The notes beneath the pieces are model-generated. The model worked only from the letters and a program-made list of their open reading frames with translations, ran no database searches and was not told the DNA's origin. Below are positions 26,829-35,629 of a stretch of 40,787 nucleotides of DNA, piece by piece. Positions within the stretch are counted from its first letter, which is position 1, and each line of letters begins with the position of its first letter. The stretch is from Rhodospirillales bacterium (lineage in GTDB: Bacteria > Pseudomonadota > Alphaproteobacteria > Rhodospirillales > Magnetospirillaceae): assembly GCA_015654615.1 (NCBI GenBank), contig JAATGN010000298.1, positions 1-40,787 of the forward strand, in the 5' to 3' direction. A program made the translations under genes and the position numbers.

Positions 26829-27834
26829 GGCCGTTCCCTCTCAAGCCAAGCTTGGCGACACGCGCATCCAGGTCGGCCTTGACGACGGCGACCTGCGCCG
26901 GCCCCGCCTCGGCCCCGAGGACGGCGGCGGCGAGCGGCATGACCGCCTTGACCGCACGCTCGCTCCAGGCGTCGTACCAATCCTTGATCCATTGCCGATT
27001 GGCGGCGCTTTCGCCGGCGGCGGTCTTGACCACCGCATCGACCCAACGACCGGTCTCGTCCTTCCAATCGCTGATGAAGCCGCACAGGATGGGAATGGCG
27101 ACGGCCCCGTTGAGATCGCCCTCTCGGGCGAAAACGTCATAGACCAGCGCATGGACGATTCCATCCATGGCCAGATTCTGGGCGACGAAAAGCTCGAAGA
27201 AATCCTCGACCACCAGCGAATCTTCGACCATATGGCGGAGAGCTTGCCAGATCGGATCGTGCAACCAGCGGTCCTTCGCTTCGGTCAGTGCCTCTTCGCT
27301 GTTGTGGCCGAGAGCCAGGCCGATCCGGCTGATCAACTGGGCAATCCCCAAGCGATCGCCCATGGCGAAACAGGTCGCCGCCGTCAGCGCCGCCCCCCAG
27401 CCGAAGACGGTGATGGAGCAATTGTTCATATTGGCGCCCCACTCGTAGTGGCGGAGCGGCAGGAGATAGGCCCGTACCTTGTCCCGCCACGCGTCCGGAA
27501 TGGCGGCCAGAAGATTGCGCCGTTCGACCATGTCGAAGTTGTGCTCGACGGCCTCCTGCTGCCTGGCCCGGGCGATGTTGTAGGTGGCGTAATAATATTG
27601 GCGCGGATCCTTCAGGGCGTACCAATCCGCCATCACCACCTTGGTGCGCCCCTTGTCGAATTGTTCGAACTGGGGCGCCCACAGCGGGCGATAATGGAAA
27701 TTGACCTCCGCCTGCAGATCCAGCGTGCCTTCGTCGTAACGGCTCGCCGCCCGGTCCCCGCCCAACCGGTCGGCAATGTGCTTGAAGGTCTGGCGTTTCG
27801 GCGTAATGACTTGCGTCTTGATCTCGATGGTCAC
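26821..27834 (-). CDS. dmpL: Phenol hydroxylase P1 (beta) subunit
   Basis: A 337-residue ferritin-like beta subunit that pairs with the P3 subunit but lacks its own di-iron site. Typical blocks: 'TFKHIADRLGGDRAASRYDEGTLDLQAEVNFHYRPLW', 'DPRQYYYATYNIARARQQEAVEHNF' and 'WGANMNNCSITVFGWGAALTAATCF'. The GTG start (27834) has GGGAGG seven bases upstream. It lies 21 bases after dmpK and overlaps dmpM by eight bases. Confidence 0.95.
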   Translation of the reverse strand: MTIEIKTQVITPKRQTFKHIADRLGGDRAASRYDEGTLDLQAEVNFHYRPLWAPQFEQFDKGRTKVVMADWYALKDPRQYYYATYNIARARQQEAVEHNFDMVERRNLLAAIPDAWRDKVRAYLLPLRHYEWGANMNNCSITVFGWGAALTAATCFAMGDRLGIAQLISRIGLALGHNSEEALTEAKDRWLHDPIWQALRHMVEDSLVVEDFFELFVAQNLAMDGIVHALVYDVFAREGDLNGAVAIPILCGFISDWKDETGRWVDAVVKTAAGESAANRQWIKDWYDAWSERAVKAVMPLAAAVLGAEAGPAQVAVVKADLDARVAKLGLRGNGHE

Positions 27835-27855
27835 GGCCTGCCCTCCCCTTAGCGG

Positions 27856-28128
27856 CTAGACGACGTCGCCCGGATCGAGCGTGCCGTGACGCCACTGCGC
27901 CCGTTCCACGTCGATGCTTTCGCCGTCGTCACGGCCGATGATGATGGTGCGGTAACGGCGACAGAATTCTTCAAACAGATCGACCGGCATCACCAGTTCA
28001 ACCGCCAGATCCGGAGAACCGATGGCGAAATCGAATTCGATGAAATTCCGCCGCTTTCCTTTGACGCGGACGAAATATTTCACATCGTCATTCGCTGAAT
28101 TATCTCTTACGAACATTTCCATCGCCAT
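27856..28128 (-). CDS. dmpK: Phenol hydroxylase P0 assembly protein
   Basis: A 90-residue DmpK-type protein, first gene of the operon. In CF600 this component is not needed for turnover in vitro but binds the oxygenase and is needed in vivo, probably for iron insertion. 'YFVRVKGKRRNFIEFDFAIGSPDLAVELVMPVDLFEEFC' is the family block. The ATG at 28128 has AGGGGA seven bases upstream. The transcript would start about 55 bases upstream from the sigma54 promoter. Confidence 0.93.
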   Translation of the reverse strand: MAMEMFVRDNSANDDVKYFVRVKGKRRNFIEFDFAIGSPDLAVELVMPVDLFEEFCRRYRTIIIGRDDGESIDVERAQWRHGTLDPGDVV

Positions 28129-28193
28129 TTTGCCGTCCCCTGGCGAGCCGCATTTACGATCCCGATAGAGACGGCCAAGTTTGATGCTCTAAG

Positions 28194-28209
28194 AGCAATG
28201 GGCGTGCCA
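28194..28209 (-). promoter_or_regulatory. Sigma54 (-24/-12) promoter of the phenol operon
   Basis: Minus strand TGGCACGCCCATTGCT is a full match to TGGCACG-N4-TTGC[A/T]. It lies 66 bases upstream of the dmpK start, like the Po promoter of dmp operons. Confidence 0.92.
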
Positions 28210-28328
28210 AATCTCCGAAGGGGTCGCGGCACCGGGAATTTTCGCGTCGCAGCAATTCAAGAGCGCGAAAACCTTGGCCTTTTTCCGTGGCAAAGCCGGA
28301 ATTTGTTGCGATGCGGCAGCGACAGGCC

Positions 28329-28344
28329 ATGATCCGATGATCAT
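28329..28344. promoter_or_regulatory. Candidate DmpR/XylR-type upstream activator site
   Basis: ATGATC-CGAT-GATCAT is an inverted repeat matching the TTGATC-N4-GATCAA pattern at ten of twelve half-site bases. It is centred about 150 bases upstream of the expected start, the usual distance. A clear second site is not seen. Confidence 0.65.
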
Positions 28345-28463
28345 TTGCCGACCGGGCCGGCCTGCGGTCTTTGGCAATTTCACGATTTGATGAATTCCGC
28401 TGGCGGAGCCCTCCATAGGGCGCGGCAAACCCCCGTCCGGAAATCGCTGCTTCGTTTTCTTCT

Positions 28464-28543
28464 CCGTCATTGCGAGCGCCAGCGAAGCAATCCAGGATCC
28501 CGCCGCTGTTGCTGGATTGCTTCGCTGGCGCTCGCAATGACGG
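28464..28543. repeat. Perfect 32-bp inverted repeat pair
   Basis: Arms 28464-28495 and 28512-28543 are exact reverse complements (beginning CCGTCATTGCGAGCGCCAGC), with a 16-base loop. Family of the inner arms at 14195-14277, with a different centre (GCGCCAGC for GCGAAGC). Confidence 0.85.
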
Positions 28544-28558
28544 CGTCGGGCCCCTATC

Positions 28559-28661
28559 CGTGTTCATCCGTGTTGCTCAAATATCTTGCCCGCGCCGCAG
28601 GTCGTCGGGCAGCGGGCCTTCGCGCCCGCCTTTTTCTTAGAGGCGCGGGCCTCCGCGCCCG
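28559..28661. repeat. Composite of two dispersed repeat types after the DUF1329 gene
   Basis: CCGTGTTCATCCGTGTTGCTCAA (28559-28581) matches one arm end of the nifA-draT repeat. GCGGGCCTTCGCGCCCG (28612-28628, followed by CCTTTTTCTT) and GCGGGCCTCCGCGCCCG (28645-28661) match the 2194 element. The hairpin plus T-run at 28612 could terminate plus-strand transcription. Confidence 0.6.
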
Positions 28662-28681
28662 TCCCACTGGGGCCGAAGTCA

Positions 28682-29986
28682 TTAATTGGCGGACCGCAGA
28701 CCATCGACGGCGAACCGCGAGGCCGGCGACAGCTGGGGGTCGACCTGGCCTTTGAACTGCCCGGTGGTGCAATGCTGGGACTGCATGTCGATCATGGTGA
28801 AGGAATCGTCGATGCCGATCCCGGACCCCTTGTTGACCGGCAGGTGATAATCGGGATGGGATTTTCCGACGGTGAAGGTCTTCCACAGCTTGCCGGTGCG
28901 GTCATAGGTCAGGGTGCGGTTGGAGAACATGGTCTGGGCGTCGAAATACATCACCCGTTTGGAAATCGGATGGTTGGGATCGACCGGCACCACCTCGACC
29001 TCGTAGACCTTGCGCAATTCCCAGGTGATGTCCGGAAAACAGCCCCCCTTGCCGCCGAACGCCACATATTTGTAGTCGGGCTCGGCATGCTCCTCGGCCA
29101 GCTTCATCTCATTGTGATGGTAATAGGGCATGAGGATGAAACGGGTCCCCTTGAAGGTCCATTTCATGTCCGAGATGCGGCCGTTGTAGGCCTCGAGATC
29201 CTCGATCATCAGGTCCGAACCGAGGAAGGCATCGGTGATCTGTCCGGTCGACAGCTTCCGCACGCGGCGCTGAAAGCCGAGATAGAGCCAGGCGGAATCG
29301 AGCTTGGTGTCGTCTTCATAGCGATGGATGAGCAGTTGGGTATCGGCCAGATCCTGGGGTTCCAGCACTTTCACATAGATGGCCCGATACATCTGGGAGG
29401 GATTGGGGTCCAGGTTGGGGATGGGATCGAATTTCGTGCGATGCGTGAAATTGAGGAAATGCATGTTCATCTTGATCACCCGTTCGACACTGCCCGAGGC
29501 CATGTTCCGATAGGTCCAATAGAACGGGTAAATGGCCGCCGAATCACCCCAGTTGATGCCATATTTGAAATTCCAGGCGATCTTCTCGCCGGCCCGCGGG
29601 TCGCTGATCGACGGTTCCTCGGGAAACGGCCGGCCGGCGACGAAACCGGAGATTTCCCCCAACTTTTCGCCCAGCTTGACATCGGCGTGGTTTTTCCGCG
29701 TCGCCTCGACATAGGAGGGCAGCAGATCGAAGGATTCGGTGGCTCCCACCTTTATTTCGTACCAGCCGTTCTTGATCCATTCATAGGCGGCGCCATCCAG
29801 CACGTCCTTGGCCTGCTCGACGTTGGCGGCATTGATCGTCACGCCCGGCTTGACGAAGGGATGGGCGGGCAGCCCGGCCTTGTAGGGATAGAAGCTGTCG
29901 TCGACGACATCCGCGGCAGGGGCCGCCGAAGCGAAACCGGTGACGGCGACCGCCACGGCAAGGGCAGCGATGATGTGGATCTTCAT
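28682..29986 (-). CDS. DUF1329 family periplasmic protein
   Basis: A 434-residue secreted protein of the DUF1329 family (PF07044), thought to share the LolA/LolB-like lipid-binding fold. A signal peptide is clear ('MKIHIIAALAVAVAVTGFASAAPAAD'). Motifs: 'FYPYKAGLPAHPFVKPGVTI', 'SDPRAGEKIAWNFKYGINWGDSA' and 'RKVYEVEVVP'. I chose ATG 29986, with GGAG nine bases upstream and right at the signal peptide, over ATG 30004. It is the last of four genes that travel together in many proteobacteria degrading hydrophobic compounds, as I recall; the function is not established. It would face the DUF1302 outer-membrane barrel in the periplasm. Confidence 0.9.
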   Translation of the reverse strand: MKIHIIAALAVAVAVTGFASAAPAADVVDDSFYPYKAGLPAHPFVKPGVTINAANVEQAKDVLDGAAYEWIKNGWYEIKVGATESFDLLPSYVEATRKNHADVKLGEKLGEISGFVAGRPFPEEPSISDPRAGEKIAWNFKYGINWGDSAAIYPFYWTYRNMASGSVERVIKMNMHFLNFTHRTKFDPIPNLDPNPSQMYRAIYVKVLEPQDLADTQLLIHRYEDDTKLDSAWLYLGFQRRVRKLSTGQITDAFLGSDLMIEDLEAYNGRISDMKWTFKGTRFILMPYYHHNEMKLAEEHAEPDYKYVAFGGKGGCFPDITWELRKVYEVEVVPVDPNHPISKRVMYFDAQTMFSNRTLTYDRTGKLWKTFTVGKSHPDYHLPVNKGSGIGIDDSFTMIDMQSQHCTTGQFKGQVDPQLSPASRFAVDGLRSAN

Positions 29987-30029
29987 TCTGGTCGTCTCCA
30001 TCATTCTTGGTTGTGCGCCCCGCTTCCGG

Positions 30030-31961
30030 TCAGAAGCGGAACGTGGCGTTGGCGAAAACTTCGGTTTCGTGATGCGCCATGCCGATGACGCCGTCCTTGA
30101 AGCGGCCCAAAGGCTCGAAGCCCCAATCGCCGCCCAGATTGGTGCCGGTCACGGGAAACCCGGAGGCGTTGTTGCTGGCGCCGGTGTAGGGATTCTGGCT
30201 GTGGGCGTCGTCGAACGAGGTCCGGTAGTCGCCGAACTTGACGTTGGCCCCCAGACGGAACCGCCAACGGCTGGATGGCGTCCATTCCACCGACGGCTCG
30301 ATGACATTGGCCCGCGCCTTGAAATCACGGGCGAAGACCGTCTGCGGACTGATGGTATCGCTGACGTACCAGCCCTTGATCAGCAGGGTGCCGATCCAGC
30401 TGTCCTGGAAATCGGGCATGCCCACCGTGCCGTACCCGGTGTTGCGGAGCTCGTAGTCGTTGATGTGCTGCCCGAACAGCTGGGCGCTGAACAGAAAAGC
30501 GCGGTTGGGGTTCAGGAACCGAATGAAGGTGTTGCGGTCGGCCCCGATGACATAGCGGATGACGTCGGATTTCTTGTAAAGCTGCGGCTGGGCCGTATCG
30601 GCGAACTCTTCGCCCTGGGTGTAGACGGTCTCCATGCGGATCGCCGTGTCGATCGGCTCGATGTTGAAGTCGAGCGAGCCGCCGTAAAGCGTGATCTGCG
30701 GAAAATTGATGTCGAAGGCGATCATATAGGGATAGGAGACATTGTTGGCCCCCAGCAGCGGGCCGAAGGTATTGACCGACGGAATGGCCCCACGCAGGGA
30801 CGGCATCTGCGAGCGGAAGCGCAGGGCATTGACCGAGAAGCCGACCCCTTTCAGCTCGCCTTCCACCTTGCCGCCGAAGGTCGTATTGGACAGCGTGTAG
30901 TTCGGCGTATTGGCCTGGCGGATGCCGATCTGATGCGGGCCGAAGTCGGTGGCGACGGCGCCATTGGCGAAATTGGCCACCGTGCAGCCGTTGTCCCAGC
31001 AATTCTTCAGCCCGCGGAACAGCTGGGCGGCGCCCAGCGGATTGTTGGTCGAGCCGGCCTGGCCCAGATTGTTGGGCCGCCACGGTTCCAGCACCCAGAC
31101 GCCCTGAACGTTGAGGTCATCGAACGGTCCGCGCGCCCCCATGCGATAGTCGGCCCGCAGCATTCCCATGGGAATGCGGATGTCCTGCAGATCGTCATAG
31201 ATATTGTTGCGCGAATAATCGACCGGATTGACCACGTCGAGCACCCGGAACAGGTCGGTCCGTCCCCACACCAGCTGCTGGCGGCCGACACGCAGGGCCA
31301 GCGTATTGTTGCCGATGGGAATGTCGCCGTCGACATAGGCCTCGCGCAGGAAATCCAGCCGATCGTTGAACTCCGGCGCGGCAAGCTCCTGCGCGTTGTA
31401 ATCCATGTAACCCTTGATGCAGCCGCGATGGTCGACGTCGCAGGGCCGCACCGGCGTGGCGAAGGCGACCCCCTTGTCCTGGCCGGCCCAGGCATCGACC
31501 AGCACCAGGCCCTGGTTGGGGTTGTTGGCGGTGTTGAAGCCGGCGTTGTTGCCGGGGGGAAGGGCCGCATTGGGAACGCCGGAGGTATTGTTGGCGCTGC
31601 CCAACCCCTGGCCGAACGGCACCACGGCGCCGTTGTTGTTGGTGAAGGACACCGAGCCGCCGGCCGTATTGCCGAAATGCCGGGCATTGAGATCGTAGGC
31701 GGCGTCGTAGGAGGCCCGCAGCGTCGTATGCAGGCGCAGCGACGAGAAGGTATCGGTGTGATCGACCAGATCCTTGTCGATATCGCTCTGGGCCGAGATC
31801 CGCCCCTTCGACAAGCCGGGGCCGTCGCGGAAGCGGATCTCCTCGTCGACCTTGTTCTTGATCCGCAGGTCGTCATCCTCGGCCACGGCCGACGGAGCCC
31901 AAGAAAACCATCCGACCACGCCGACGGCGCCCAGGACGGCGAGTTTCTTACGCAGAGTCAT
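30030..31961 (-). CDS. DUF1302 family outer-membrane protein
   Basis: A 643-residue outer-membrane protein of the DUF1302 family (PF06980). It has an N-terminal signal peptide ('MTLRKKLAVLGAVGVVGWFSWAPSAVAED') and ends in '...EVFANATFRF', the C-terminal Phe typical of beta-barrels. Alternating beta-strand-like stretches and Asn/Gly-rich loops fill the rest. The start was set at ATG 31961 behind AGGGGGGG; the longer ORF lacks a signal peptide. It is followed 43 bases later by the DUF1329 gene. A route for hydrophobic substrates across the outer membrane is a fair guess from context, not proven. Confidence 0.9.
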   Translation of the reverse strand: MTLRKKLAVLGAVGVVGWFSWAPSAVAEDDDLRIKNKVDEEIRFRDGPGLSKGRISAQSDIDKDLVDHTDTFSSLRLHTTLRASYDAAYDLNARHFGNTAGGSVSFTNNNGAVVPFGQGLGSANNTSGVPNAALPPGNNAGFNTANNPNQGLVLVDAWAGQDKGVAFATPVRPCDVDHRGCIKGYMDYNAQELAAPEFNDRLDFLREAYVDGDIPIGNNTLALRVGRQQLVWGRTDLFRVLDVVNPVDYSRNNIYDDLQDIRIPMGMLRADYRMGARGPFDDLNVQGVWVLEPWRPNNLGQAGSTNNPLGAAQLFRGLKNCWDNGCTVANFANGAVATDFGPHQIGIRQANTPNYTLSNTTFGGKVEGELKGVGFSVNALRFRSQMPSLRGAIPSVNTFGPLLGANNVSYPYMIAFDINFPQITLYGGSLDFNIEPIDTAIRMETVYTQGEEFADTAQPQLYKKSDVIRYVIGADRNTFIRFLNPNRAFLFSAQLFGQHINDYELRNTGYGTVGMPDFQDSWIGTLLIKGWYVSDTISPQTVFARDFKARANVIEPSVEWTPSSRWRFRLGANVKFGDYRTSFDDAHSQNPYTGASNNASGFPVTGTNLGGDWGFEPLGRFKDGVIGMAHHETEVFANATFRF

Positions 31962-31995
31962 CGGTCCCCCCCTTTTATATGTTTCTTGGAGTCGT

Positions 31996-34359
31996 TCAGG
32001 CCGCCGCCACCTCTGGCGCGACGGCTGGCGCGACCTCGCGAACGATGAAGCGAGGCCGGAAGGTGGCAATCCACGCCGGGACGAAGAGCAAGGCGGAGAT
32101 GGCGCACAGAGCGATCATGAAGATCAGGAGTTTGGCGGCATCGGCCTGGAAGCGCAGATCCGAGACGAACACCCAGGCGACGATGCCGCCCACCAGCGTC
32201 GTGAAGGTGCAGGTGACGGCGAGGCCGGTGGTGGCGACCGCCTTGCTCACCGCCTGCTGGACGTCGGAATGCTCATGCAGTTCGTCGCGGATGCGATCGA
32301 TGATATAGATGGCGTAATCGATGCCGATGCCCAATCCGACGGAAATCAGCGGCACCGTGTTGATGTTCAGCCCGAGACCGAAGAGCGCCAGATAGGCGTA
32401 GGTCAGCGCCGTCGGCCCGGCCATGGCGGCGAACATCAGGGCGCCGGCCTGCAAAGCCCGGTAGGTGACGCCGACGATCCCGCAAATCAGCACGAAGACC
32501 AGTGGAATGACGCGCAGATTGTCATGGAACACTTCGTGATTGACCGCCGCGGTAATCCCCAGAAGACCGCCGGCCAATGCGATGGTGACGCCCTTGTCGG
32601 CCTTCGCCACCTCCCGGGCCCCGTCTTCGGCCAGGGCGATGGCCCGATCGACGGTCGGCCCCTGGTGGTCCTTGTAGAAGAAGGTCAGATCGGCCTTGTT
32701 GTAATCCGGCGTGATGAAATCGTTGAGGATGCCGGGGATCGGACTCGACGCCATATAGGCGAACAGGACGCCTCCCACCAACCGGGGTTCCTGCGGAATC
32801 TGCTCCCAGCGCTGATCGCCGTTGTGAATCAGCTTGTTGACCTGGCGCAGCAGATTGGGCACCGCTTTCACGCCCCCCAGGGCGGGATCCTGCATCATGT
32901 GATTCTGGAAGTGCTCGATCTCCGCCAGGGCCTGCGGATCCTTGAGTCCGCCCGACTTTTCGGCCCGGGCCACCAGCATCAATTGTTCGGAGCCGGGAAA
33001 CAGCTTGTTCACCGCGCTCGACGAGACGTTGTAGTCATGGTCGCGATAGAGCAGGGGCGACCCCGGTTCCGACTCGCCGATGGTGATGTCGCGGGTGACG
33101 ACGAGCACGAAGACCAGGGCGATACCGGACATCGCGGTCAAAGCCAGGGCGCTCCGCCGGTCGGCCACCAGATGGCCGAGGCGCCCGAGAACGGCCTTGA
33201 GGCCGCCGTGGCGGACCACCGGATTCTTGGGCGTCGGCAGGATGCTGAGCAGCAAGGGCACGGTGATCAGCACATTGAGAATGCCGGAGATCGCCCACAG
33301 GAAGGTGAAGACGCCGAGCTCGACGTTGAGCGGGATCGACCCGGTGCACAACAGCAGAAGCCCGATGGCGTCGCAGGTGATGCCGAGCGATCCGGGGTGG
33401 ATCATTTCCTTCAAGGTGGCGTGCGCCGCCCGGTGACCGTCCTTGAAACGGCCGAGTTCCTGGTACCAGCGCTCGACGATCTGGATGCCATGCGACATCG
33501 AGCGCGCCGCGATCAGAAAAGGGATCACCAGCATCAGCGGGTCGAGGTGGTAGCCCAGCAGAACGATGAATCCCAGTCCCCAGATCGACGAGATGCTGAT
33601 GCCCACCAAGGGCAGCAGCACGCCGTAGAAGCGTCGAAAATAGACGACGAGAAGCAGCACGATGATGACGGCGGTATAGGCGAAGACCTGGATGCTTTGC
33701 GGCAGGTAATGGTAGACCCAACCGATCAGGGCCGGCTGTCCGGTGGCGTAGATCTTCACCCCGGGCCGGACCTCCTGCCGACGCAGCTTTTCGAGGCCGT
33801 TGAAAATGCCCAGATAGTCGAGTTCGCCGTCGACCAGCTGCGCCTTGATCAGGGCCGCCCGTTGGTCGGCCGAGACGAGAAGCCCGAAGACCCGGGGGTC
33901 CGTCAGGACTTTCTCCCGCATGACGGCCAGTTCGTCGCCCACCGGCGGCTTGGCGGGATTGTAATAGACCTCGGAGCGGACATTGCCGTCCTCGGTCAGC
34001 GAGATGTGGCGCGTCGTCCGGTGCGTCAGGCTGGAAACCTGGTTGTGATTGACCCCCGGCAGATTGTCGACATCGCCGGTGACGCGATCGATCAACGCCA
34101 GGTTTTCCGGCGAAAAGATCGTGCCGTCCTCGACCTCGATGGCCACGGACAGGACGTTGGCGCCGCCGAACAGACCGCGGATTTCGTTGTGCAGCTTGAT
34201 GAAGGGGTGCTGTTGCGGCAGCAATCCTTCGAAATCGGTATAGATCCGCAAACCCGGGATCGTGACGGCGAAAAGGGCGGTGATCAGAAAGACGACCGCC
34301 AGGACCGCCAGGCGAAATCTGAAAAGCTGGTCCGGCAAGGCATCGAGAAGCTTGCTCAT
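31996..34359 (-). CDS. MMPL/RND superfamily membrane transporter
   Basis: A 787-residue inner-membrane permease of the MMPL branch of the RND superfamily. The layout is one N-terminal helix ('LAVLAVVFLITALFAVTIPGL'), a large periplasmic loop (about 40-210), five helices, a second large periplasmic loop (about 410-620) and five or six further helices, with 'SVGLGIGIDYAIYIIDRIRDEL' carrying the membrane Asp residues typical of proton-coupled RND pumps. The start at ATG 34359 removes a 189-residue shadow in the track. It lies 14 bases after the YCF48-like gene. MMPL proteins usually move lipids or hydrophobic molecules; the substrate here is unknown. Confidence 0.92.
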   Translation of the reverse strand: MSKLLDALPDQLFRFRLAVLAVVFLITALFAVTIPGLRIYTDFEGLLPQQHPFIKLHNEIRGLFGGANVLSVAIEVEDGTIFSPENLALIDRVTGDVDNLPGVNHNQVSSLTHRTTRHISLTEDGNVRSEVYYNPAKPPVGDELAVMREKVLTDPRVFGLLVSADQRAALIKAQLVDGELDYLGIFNGLEKLRRQEVRPGVKIYATGQPALIGWVYHYLPQSIQVFAYTAVIIVLLLVVYFRRFYGVLLPLVGISISSIWGLGFIVLLGYHLDPLMLVIPFLIAARSMSHGIQIVERWYQELGRFKDGHRAAHATLKEMIHPGSLGITCDAIGLLLLCTGSIPLNVELGVFTFLWAISGILNVLITVPLLLSILPTPKNPVVRHGGLKAVLGRLGHLVADRRSALALTAMSGIALVFVLVVTRDITIGESEPGSPLLYRDHDYNVSSSAVNKLFPGSEQLMLVARAEKSGGLKDPQALAEIEHFQNHMMQDPALGGVKAVPNLLRQVNKLIHNGDQRWEQIPQEPRLVGGVLFAYMASSPIPGILNDFITPDYNKADLTFFYKDHQGPTVDRAIALAEDGAREVAKADKGVTIALAGGLLGITAAVNHEVFHDNLRVIPLVFVLICGIVGVTYRALQAGALMFAAMAGPTALTYAYLALFGLGLNINTVPLISVGLGIGIDYAIYIIDRIRDELHEHSDVQQAVSKAVATTGLAVTCTFTTLVGGIVAWVFVSDLRFQADAAKLLIFMIALCAISALLFVPAWIATFRPRFIVREVAPAVAPEVAAA

Positions 34360-34373
34360 GGAAATCTGCCCCT

Positions 34374-35369
34374 TCAATTGGCGGCTGGGGTCTCGGCAAG
34401 AGGGAGCGCCGCGAGGGTGGCGGTACCGGCGATCAGAACGGCGTTCCGGGTCAGGGCCAAGCCCCGCAAGTCGGCCTTCGGCACATCGCCCGGCAACGCT
34501 TCCCAGACTCCGGCCGCCAGACGGAACGCCGCACCCCCGGCCCCGACGGCGATCACTTGGCCGTCGGGCCGCATCAGAACGCCGTAGAAAGGAGCCGGAC
34601 TGGGCGATTGCAGCGTTCGCCAGCTGTGGCCGCCGTCCCTGGTTTCCTGCACCACCCCCGCCAATCCGCCGACCACTCCCCGGTCGGCGTCGAGAAAGTG
34701 CATGGCATAGGGATAGAAGGTCTCGCCCAGGGACCCGGCCTGGTCCCACGAGGCGCCGCCATCCCGGCTGATCAGGGTCCGGCCGAACTCGCCGGTGACG
34801 ACGCCGAAGGACGGCGTGGAAAATTGGATATTCAACAGCTGAATATCCTCGTCGAGGGATTGGTCCCGCCAATTCCGGCCGGAATCGGCGCTGGACAGCA
34901 GCGCCCCGCGGGCCCCGACCACCCAAATCCGGTTATCGGGCGTACAGGTGATGCCGAGCAGGGAATCGGCGGCCGGAATCTTGGCCGACTGCCATTTTTC
35001 CGCGTCCTTGTCGCTTCTCCACAGGGTGCCGGCGAAATCGAGGGCGGCGAACCCTCCGTCGCCGCACACCGCGATGCCGATCAGGGCCGGCGCCGTCGAC
35101 AGCTCATGACGGACCCAGGTCTTTCCCTGATCGCTCGACACCGCGACGACGCCATAAGCGCCGACGGCGACGAAACGCCGGTCGTTGCCGGCGACGGCCT
35201 GAAAGCGGTCGGATCGTCTTATCGGGTTGGCCGGCCCCGACGCGGCGGTGCCGGCGGCCTCGTCATTCTTCCGGCAAGCGCCGGTGCCGGCGCCGAGCGT
35301 CACGGCGCAACACAGGGCGACGACGAGGCGACGCCAGCCGTTCCTGTTGCGGATCCAAGTCTCCCACAT
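34374..35369 (-). CDS. YCF48/BNR-repeat lipoprotein
   Basis: A 331-residue beta-propeller protein with repeated 'SSDQGKTW', 'SADSGRNW', 'SRDGGASW' and 'TRDGGHSW' units (BNR/Asp-box type), as in YCF48/HCF136 photosystem II assembly factors. The N-terminus has a membrane segment and a lipobox-like 'LGAGTGAC', so it is probably a lipoprotein anchored in the envelope. It is first in the four-gene block, and its start ATG 35369 (AGGA eight bases upstream) lies about 80 bases from a sigma54-type promoter. It may act as assembly or coupling factor for the MMPL permease and DUF1302 barrel. Confidence 0.87.
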   Translation of the reverse strand: MWETWIRNRNGWRRLVVALCCAVTLGAGTGACRKNDEAAGTAASGPANPIRRSDRFQAVAGNDRRFVAVGAYGVVAVSSDQGKTWVRHELSTAPALIGIAVCGDGGFAALDFAGTLWRSDKDAEKWQSAKIPAADSLLGITCTPDNRIWVVGARGALLSSADSGRNWRDQSLDEDIQLLNIQFSTPSFGVVTGEFGRTLISRDGGASWDQAGSLGETFYPYAMHFLDADRGVVGGLAGVVQETRDGGHSWRTLQSPSPAPFYGVLMRPDGQVIAVGAGGAAFRLAAGVWEALPGDVPKADLRGLALTRNAVLIAGTATLAALPLAETPAAN

Positions 35370-35450
35370 TCTCCCCGTCCTTTTCTTTTCGCGCCACCTG
35401 TCGGTGGGGGATCGCCGGCCCGTTTCTTGAGTCGGCTTTTTTCGGACAGT

Positions 35451-35466
35451 GGCAATCTCCGTGCCA
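35451..35466 (-). promoter_or_regulatory. Sigma54 (-24/-12) type promoter of the envelope block
   Basis: Minus strand TGGCACGGAGATTGCC matches TGGCACG-N4-TTGC[A/T] at all but the last base. It lies 82 bases upstream of the YCF48-like start, with an AT-rich stretch (35528-35552) behind it that could bend DNA. Confidence 0.8.
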
Positions 35467-35629
35467 AAAGCACTGAGGCGCGGTCATGACTATTTTCGTG
35501 ACGAGAAAGCCCTTGGTGACTCTGACATTATTGGGTTTTGGTAATTTTTTTGCCGACGCTATTGCAACGCACCATGGCGGTCTCTCCGCGAGATCTTCAC
35601 AAAATGGTTAAGACCGGGAGAAAGGCGTG

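Larger units (their letters stand above)
28129..28681. other. 553-bp regulatory and repeat region upstream of dmpK
   Basis: No gene is supported. From dmpK outward it contains the sigma54 promoter (28194), a DmpR/XylR-like site (28329), the perfect 32-bp inverted repeat (28464), a part CCGTGTTCATCCGTGTTGCTCAA repeat (28559) and two GCGGGCC.TCGCGCCCG hairpin repeats (28612, 28645) just behind the DUF1329 gene's stop. Confidence 0.65.

Noticed and set aside
29940-32048. 702-residue plus-strand ORF opposite DUF1302
   Set aside because: Antisense shadow; the minus strand has signal peptide, barrel-type sequence and terminal Phe.
31774-34587. 937-residue plus-strand ORF opposite the MMPL permease
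   Set aside because: It is a high-GC antisense shadow: composition is Asp/Gln/Arg/His-rich without domain features, while the minus strand encodes a clear 12-helix transporter.
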